A stretch of 18,722 nucleotides of DNA. Source: CAZOKN01 sp964580525 (GTDB lineage: Bacteria; Pseudomonadota; Alphaproteobacteria; Rickettsiales; UBA6187). A model generated the notes under the pieces. That model was not told the origin of the DNA. It did not search any database and saw nothing but the letters and a program-made list of their open reading frames with translations. Both the position numbers and the translations under genes were made by a program. Below, in pieces: positions 14,603 through 18,722 of the stretch. Within the stretch, counting starts at the first letter, position 1. The number at the start of each line of letters is the position of its first letter. The stretch spans positions 1-18,722 of the forward strand of contig CAZOKN010000036.1 of the NCBI GenBank assembly GCA_964580525.1, in the 5' to 3' direction.

Positions 14603-15994
14603 ATGAGATATATAAGTACCAGAGGAAATTCTCCTATTCTTGGTTTTGAGGATGTTGTCATTGCTGGTCTTGCCCAGGATGGAGGTCTTTATGTTCCTGA
14701 AAATATTCCACATTTTACTTCTGCTGAAATTGCACAAATGTCAGGTTTATCTTATACAGAACTGATGTTTAAGGTTATAAAGCCATTTATTGGTTCTGAT
14801 ATTCCAGATAATATTCTGAAAAATATAATAGAAGAAAGCTATTCTGATTTTCGTCATGAAGCTATAGCACCGCTAAAACAGATTGATAATGAAGAATTTA
14901 TTCTTGAGCTTTTTCATGGACCTACCATGGCATTTAAAGATTTTGCCTTACAGTTTTTAGGTAGAATTTTTGATTATATATTGAAAAAAAGAAATGAAAA
15001 AGTTGTGATCGTTGGTGCGACTTCTGGTGATACAGGTTCGGCAGCGATAGAAGGATGCAAACATTCTGATAATGTGAAGATATTTATTTTGCATCCGTAT
15101 AATCGTGTTTCTGATGTTCAACGTAGGCAAATGACGACTGTTTTGGATAAGAATGTTAATAACATAGCATTGGAAGGCAATTTTGATGATTGTCAGCATA
15201 TAGTGAAGGAATTGTTTAAGGATCAAAGTTTCTTAGGCGGAAAAAATAAGCTGGTTGCGGTAAATTCAATAAACTGGTGCCGTATTATGGCGCAGATAGT
15301 TTATTATTTTTATGCAGCATTGAAGTTAGGTGCTCCTGCTAAATCGGTAGCTTTTTCTGTGCCGACTGGGAATTTTGGCGATATTTTCGCGGGCTATATT
15401 GCCTATAAAATGGGCTTACCTATAAAACAGCTGATTGTGGCGACAAATAAAAACGATATTTTGCACCGTTTTTTCAATGATAATGACTATAGCCGTGGTG
15501 ATTTGGTGAAAACGTTATCACCAAGTATGGATATTCAGGTTTCTAGCAATTTTGAGCGTTTATTATTTTATGTTTATGATTGCGATGGCAAAAAAATTGC
15601 AAGGATAATGGATGATTTTCAGGCAGGTGGAGCTATATCAATTGAGAAGGAAAAGTTAGAAAAAATCAGGGATTTGTTTGATAGCTTAAGTGTTGATGAT
15701 AAGGCTACATGTAAAATAATCAAAAATATACATGAAAAAAGCGGTGAGATAATTGATCCTCATACAGCAACTGGATTTGGTGCAGCTGAAAAATGTAAAA
15801 AATACAATGGTGTTCCAATGGTTGTTTTATCAACAGCTCATCCTGCTAAATTTCCTGAGGCTATAAAAGAATCTGGTGTTGTTGAGCCTGAATTGCCTCA
15901 ATATTTATATGGATTGATGGAAAGAAAAGAAAAATATGATGTTATTCAGAATGATATAGGGGCGATAAAGCAATATATCACTAAAGCTGTTTAA
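14603..15994 (+). CDS. thrC: Threonine synthase
   Basis: A PLP enzyme converting O-phosphohomoserine to threonine, the last step of threonine synthesis. It has 463 residues from the ATG at 14603. The alternative GTG at 14588 is itself part of the Shine-Dalgarno (GTGAGGAA) for that ATG, and the family start pattern M-[KR]-Y-[IV]-STRG begins exactly there. The PLP lysine is Lys112 in HGPTMAFKDFALQFLG. GATSGDTGSAAIEG and the glycine-rich VPTGNFGDIFAGY are further PLP-binding segments. It follows the M32 peptidase by 21 nt. No clear terminator is seen before the guaB promoter. Confidence 0.97.
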   Translation: MRYISTRGNSPILGFEDVVIAGLAQDGGLYVPENIPHFTSAEIAQMSGLSYTELMFKVIKPFIGSDIPDNILKNIIEESYSDFRHEAIAPLKQIDNEEFILELFHGPTMAFKDFALQFLGRIFDYILKKRNEKVVIVGATSGDTGSAAIEGCKHSDNVKIFILHPYNRVSDVQRRQMTTVLDKNVNNIALEGNFDDCQHIVKELFKDQSFLGGKNKLVAVNSINWCRIMAQIVYYFYAALKLGAPAKSVAFSVPTGNFGDIFAGYIAYKMGLPIKQLIVATNKNDILHRFFNDNDYSRGDLVKTLSPSMDIQVSSNFERLLFYVYDCDGKKIARIMDDFQAGGAISIEKEKLEKIRDLFDSLSVDDKATCKIIKNIHEKSGEIIDPHTATGFGAAEKCKKYNGVPMVVLSTAHPAKFPEAIKESGVVEPELPQYLYGLMERKEKYDVIQNDIGAIKQYITKAV

Positions 15995-16016
15995 CTTATA
16001 ATTTTCCTGATTTTTC

Positions 16017-16044
16017 TTGCCTATTTGATTTTGCTGTATATACT
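16017..16044 (+). promoter_or_regulatory. Putative sigma70-type promoter of guaB
   Basis: TTGCCT (16017-16022), a 16-nt spacer and TATACT (16039-16044) in the thrC-guaB gap. This would start transcription near 16051 and leave a leader of about 35 nt before the ATG at 16086, which is too close to allow the upstream ATG at 16068 a normal ribosome-binding site. Confidence 0.5.
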
Positions 16045-16085
16045 GCCCCCGCAAGTTCAACAGTCTTATGGTTCGGATTTGCGAT

Positions 16086-17558
16086 ATGCCAAATGTAACA
16101 TTCCAAGAAGCTTTAACTTTTGATGATGTCCTGCTTGTGCCGGCTTATTCTGAGGTTTTACCCACACAAGTCGATACTTCTACTTACATAACCAAGAATA
16201 TAAAATTGGGCGTTCCTTTAATGTCCTCCGCCATGGATACTGTTACCGAATCACGTCTCGCCATAGCTATGGCCCAAAATGGTGGAATTGGCTGTATACA
16301 CAAGAATCTTACCGTAGAAGAGCAATATAACGAGGTAAGAAAAGTTAAAAAATTTGAATCTGGCATGGTTATAAACCCGATAACTATCAATCCTGATGCG
16401 ACTCTTTCTGAGGCTCTAAGCCTAGCACAAGAATATAAAATATCCGGAATTCCGGTTGTGGAGAAGGCGACAAATAAGCTGGTTGGCATATTGAGCAATC
16501 GAGATGTTAGATTTGCTACTAACTTAAAGCAGCCTGTATCTTCTCTTATGACTAAAGAAGGCCTTGTTACTGTAAAAGAGGGTGTAGACAGGGAGGAGGC
16601 TAAAAAATTATTGCATAAGAACAGAATAGAAAAACTACTTGTTGTTGATGATAAATACAGATGTGTTGGTCTGATAACCGTAAACGATATTGAAAAAGCT
16701 GAAAAATTCCCTAATTCGTGCCGTGATGATAAGGGCCGTTTGCGTGTTGCTGCGGCTGTTGGTACTGGTGCTGACGTTATGGAAAGAATTGCTGCCCTTG
16801 TTGATGCTGGGGTTGATTTGTTGGTTGTAGATACTGCGCATGGTCACTCAAAGAAGGTTTTGGATACGGTTGCGGCTATAAAGAAGATTGGATATAAGGT
16901 TGATATAATAGGTGGTAATGTGGCTACCGCAGATGGGGCTAAGGCTTTGATTGATGCTGGTGTTGACGCGGTGAAAGTTGGAATTGGTCCAGGTTCTATA
17001 TGTACTACCCGGATAGTTGCTGGGGTTGGTGTTCCTCAATTAACGGCGATAAAAAACGCTGTAGATGCTTGCAAAAAGAGAAAAATTCCCGTTATAGCTG
17101 ACGGCGGTATTAAATATTCTGGAGATTTTGCTAAAGCTATAGCCACTGGTGCAGATTGTGTGATGGTTGGTTCTTTACTTGCGGGTACGGAAGAAAGTCC
17201 AGGTGAAGTAGTGTTGTATAAAGGCCGCTCTTATAAAACTTATAGGGGTATGGGTTCTGTTGGGGCTATGGCACGTGGTTCGGCTGACAGATATTTTCAG
17301 CAAGAGATTAAAGATCAGCTTAAACTGGTTCCTGAGGGCGTGGAAGGTCTTGTTCCGTTTAAAGGTAGTGTTGCAGGGGTTATACACCAATTGGTTGGTG
17401 GTTTGAGGGCTGCGATGGGCTATACGGGTAATAAAAACATAAAAGAAATGCAAAAGAATTGTGAATTTGTACGCATAACTAATGCTGGATTGAAGGAAAG
17501 TCATGCGCACGATATAACAATTACACGAGAAGCTCCTAACTACGCTCATAGCGAATAA
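16086..17558 (+). CDS. guaB: IMP dehydrogenase
   Basis: Oxidises IMP to XMP with NAD+, the committed step of guanine nucleotide synthesis. It has 490 residues from the ATG at 16086, the usual length; the in-frame ATG at 16068 adds six residues absent from the family start 'LTFDDVLLVPAYSEVLP'. The TIM barrel is interrupted by two CBS domains (residues ~95-205), the usual site for ATP/GTP regulation. The catalytic cysteine is Cys306 in GIGPGSICTTR. The K-binding loop and the flap with RGMGSVGAMARGSADRY are present. The ribosome-binding site is weak (GGTTCGGA, 8 nt upstream). It appears monocistronic; guaA is not in the window. Confidence 0.97.
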   Translation: MPNVTFQEALTFDDVLLVPAYSEVLPTQVDTSTYITKNIKLGVPLMSSAMDTVTESRLAIAMAQNGGIGCIHKNLTVEEQYNEVRKVKKFESGMVINPITINPDATLSEALSLAQEYKISGIPVVEKATNKLVGILSNRDVRFATNLKQPVSSLMTKEGLVTVKEGVDREEAKKLLHKNRIEKLLVVDDKYRCVGLITVNDIEKAEKFPNSCRDDKGRLRVAAAVGTGADVMERIAALVDAGVDLLVVDTAHGHSKKVLDTVAAIKKIGYKVDIIGGNVATADGAKALIDAGVDAVKVGIGPGSICTTRIVAGVGVPQLTAIKNAVDACKKRKIPVIADGGIKYSGDFAKAIATGADCVMVGSLLAGTEESPGEVVLYKGRSYKTYRGMGSVGAMARGSADRYFQQEIKDQLKLVPEGVEGLVPFKGSVAGVIHQLVGGLRAAMGYTGNKNIKEMQKNCEFVRITNAGLKESHAHDITITREAPNYAHSE

Positions 17559-17586
17559 AAAGTCACTATAAAACAGCATGTTGCCA

Positions 17587-17636
17587 ACTTATCAGCAGAA
17601 AAGAAATTTTTATTTTATTTAGTGCTTGCGATAAGT
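17587..17636 (+). repeat. Interrupted inverted repeat downstream of guaB
   Basis: ACTTATC-AGCA (17587-17597) pairs with TGCT-tgc-GATAAGT (17623-17636): 11 paired bases with a 3-nt bulge and a 25-nt A/T-rich loop. It could be the 3'-end structure of the guaB mRNA or a protein-binding site. It lacks the compact loop and T-tract of an intrinsic terminator. Confidence 0.4.
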
Positions 17637-17771
17637 AAACGGAATATGTTAGGAATGTTATTGGTAGATTTCTTTTATTTTATAATTCGTAAATCTCGGC
17701 GAAGTTTTGTTTTAATATTTTGCTTTGATTTTTCTGAATAAATCAAAAGAAAATTCACTATAGAACTAGCG

Positions 17772-17787
17772 TTAACGTTTTTTTAAC
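17772..17787 (+). promoter_or_regulatory. Candidate CtrA box upstream of the M23 peptidase gene
   Basis: TTAACGTTTTTTTAAC is a full match to TTAA-N7-TTAAC, 65 nt before the GTG start of a cell-wall endopeptidase gene. CtrA controls cell division and envelope genes in many alphaproteobacteria, so the location is sensible. The match could still be chance in an AT-rich region. Confidence 0.45.
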
Positions 17788-17852
17788 TTTTTGTTACTAA
17801 TATCGAGGGTCTAGTTGTATTGCTAGGTAAGCGATTAGCTGAGGAAAGTATA

Positions 17853-18722
17853 GTGGAATTTAGTAAACTAGAGTCTAAAATCAAAGGTATTGCTGAGAGG
17901 TACTCGGATCTGATGTCTGACGTATTGTCCTTTGTCAGGCAGTGCTTAAGCCACAAAAAGATCGTAATTATCTCAGATAAGGGTATTTCAAGCCTTCCTG
18001 TTAGCTTCAAAGTTCAAGCTTCTATATTAATGGGTTTTTTAACGTTTATGCTTTGGGTTTCTTACTCTACAGGCAGATATTTTGCATATGAAAATATCAT
18101 TTCAGAGAAAGATAGAGAAATTTGGACAACGAGCGTAACGAATGAAAATCTCCAATATCAAGTTGCTGATTTGCATGAAAATCTTCAGGAATTAAATAAA
18201 TATTTTGAGAATATCCAGCAATACACAAGAGATGCAGCTTCTGCTAAGGATAAAGCAAGTGCTGGTGATGATACTAAAAAATCGGAAGAATTATCTAAGC
18301 GTGAAAGCGATGTTAATTCAATACTTTCTCGTATAAAGGGTAAAGTTGTTGAGCGTATAGGCAGTTTAGAATCTGTAATCAAAATGACAGGCTTGAAGGT
18401 TGAAGATGTTGCCGCTCATAACAACAGTCTGAAAAAAGTTCTCTTAAAAGGTGATGAATCTTCTAAGCAGGGTAATGGTGATTCAAGTAATCAGGGTGGT
18501 CCTTTCATCCCTCTTGAAGAAGGTTCTGGAACAGCTGTGAAGTTTGATAAAGAGGTTAATTATCTTCTTGAGCTTGAAAAGGTTGTTCATGCATTTCCTT
18601 TGTCTGCTCCTATGGAAATGTACAGAGTTTCAAGTGGTTATGGTGGCAGAGTTGATCCTATAAGAGGCCGCGGCGCATTCCACAGTGGTGTTGACTTGGT
18701 TGGTCCTTATGGTGCGAAGGTT
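17853..18722 (+). CDS. Membrane-anchored M23 (LytM) peptidoglycan endopeptidase, 3' truncated by the window
   Basis: The frame runs from a GTG at 17853 to the window end, 290 residues without a stop. The start is chosen because GAGGAAAG lies 5-12 nt upstream; the frame is open back to 17787, but there are no better-placed starts there. The N-terminus (~55 residues) is cytoplasmic with a KKIVIISDKGISSLPVSFKVQ segment. It is followed by a transmembrane helix (~56-74), a long charged coiled coil (~80-195) and a Gly/Ser/Asn-rich linker (~200-230). The M23 domain begins with FPLSAPMEMYRVSSGYGGRVDP. The first zinc motif HxxxD is His277/Asp281 in FHSGVDLVGPYGAKV; the catalytic HxH lies beyond the window. 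The layout matches alphaproteobacterial M23 proteins with an N-terminal membrane region (possibly DUF5930-like). Expected role: cleaving peptide cross-links in the periplasm during growth or division. Confidence 0.88.
   Translation, partial: MEFSKLESKIKGIAERYSDLMSDVLSFVRQCLSHKKIVIISDKGISSLPVSFKVQASILMGFLTFMLWVSYSTGRYFAYENIISEKDREIWTTSVTNENLQYQVADLHENLQELNKYFENIQQYTRDAASAKDKASAGDDTKKSEELSKRESDVNSILSRIKGKVVERIGSLESVIKMTGLKVEDVAAHNNSLKKVLLKGDESSKQGNGDSSNQGGPFIPLEEGSGTAVKFDKEVNYLLELEKVVHAFPLSAPMEMYRVSSGYGGRVDPIRGRGAFHSGVDLVGPYGAKV

Larger units (their letters stand above)
17559..17852 (+). other. AT-rich intergenic region between guaB and the M23 peptidase gene
   Basis: 294 nt with no credible gene or tRNA. 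It holds an interrupted inverted repeat at 17587-17636, an AT-only hairpin TTTGATTT/AAATCAAA (17724-17731 with 17740-17747), a TATAAT at 17681-17686 without a good -35, and a CtrA-box match at 17772-17787. No GC-rich terminator for guaB is visible. Confidence 0.6.

Noticed and set aside
16068..16085. guaB starting at ATG 16068
   Set aside because: It would lie about 17 nt from the predicted transcription start, has no ribosome-binding site and adds residues not usual for IMP dehydrogenase. The ATG at 16086 fits better, though its own site is weak.
17783..18382. Minus-strand open frames across the guaB-M23 junction
   Set aside because: They lie opposite the M23 gene, whose domain order and ribosome-binding site are convincing. 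The minus frames have no recognisable features.
1..18722. CRISPR arrays, insertion sequences, toxin-antitoxin or phage genes
   Set aside because: No regularly spaced repeats, transposase or integrase motifs, or small toxin-antitoxin pairs were found. Gene content is conserved core.

Overview
The window is an AT-rich chromosomal segment from an alphaproteobacterium. Three things point there. One is the block rpmH-rnpA-yidD-yidC-engB-argB. Another is the aa3-type cytochrome oxidase cluster coxB-coxA-ctaB-coxF-ctaG-coxC-surf1, including a tiny CoxF-like gene between ctaB and ctaG. The third is two intergenic matches to the alphaproteobacterial CtrA box (TTAA-N7-TTAAC). An arginine biosynthesis gene, threonine synthase, IMP dehydrogenase and a full aerobic oxidase suggest a respiring organism with some biosynthetic capacity. 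I cannot place the lineage further from sequence alone.

Layout. Positions 2-685 (+) hold the C-terminal end of a large secreted or outer-membrane protein with a carboxypeptidase-regulatory/SdrB-like beta-sandwich. Positions 715-4750 (-) are one tight gene string: rpmH, rnpA, yidD, yidC, engB, argB. It carries overlaps or 1-nt gaps at three junctions and ends in a hairpin terminator. yidC contains a 10-N assembly gap flanked by an 8-bp duplication. Positions 4963-5733 (+) encode a lone type IV pilin-like protein, sharing a bidirectional terminator with tldD (5780-7222, -). Positions 7317-13017 (+) hold the oxidase structural and assembly genes, with a terminator between coxC and surf1. An M32 carboxypeptidase and thrC follow (13091-15994), then guaB with its own promoter (16086-17558). 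The window ends inside an M23 peptidoglycan endopeptidase with one transmembrane segment and a coiled coil (17853 onward).

How the genes work together. The rpmH block pairs ribosome and RNA processing (L34, RNase P protein, EngB) with membrane-protein insertion (YidC, YidD). The cox block makes oxidase subunits I, II and III, supplies heme O (CtaB), loads CuB (CtaG) and assists heme or subunit assembly (Surf1). YidC-type insertion probably serves these membrane subunits too.

I do not see a convincing undescribed multi-gene system here; this is mostly conserved core genome. The items most worth a second look are the two CtrA-box matches, the gap artefact in yidC, the orphan pilin, the usher-like C-terminal fragment, and the inverted repeats near guaB and between tldD and coxB. 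No tRNA, rRNA, CRISPR array or insertion sequence was seen.
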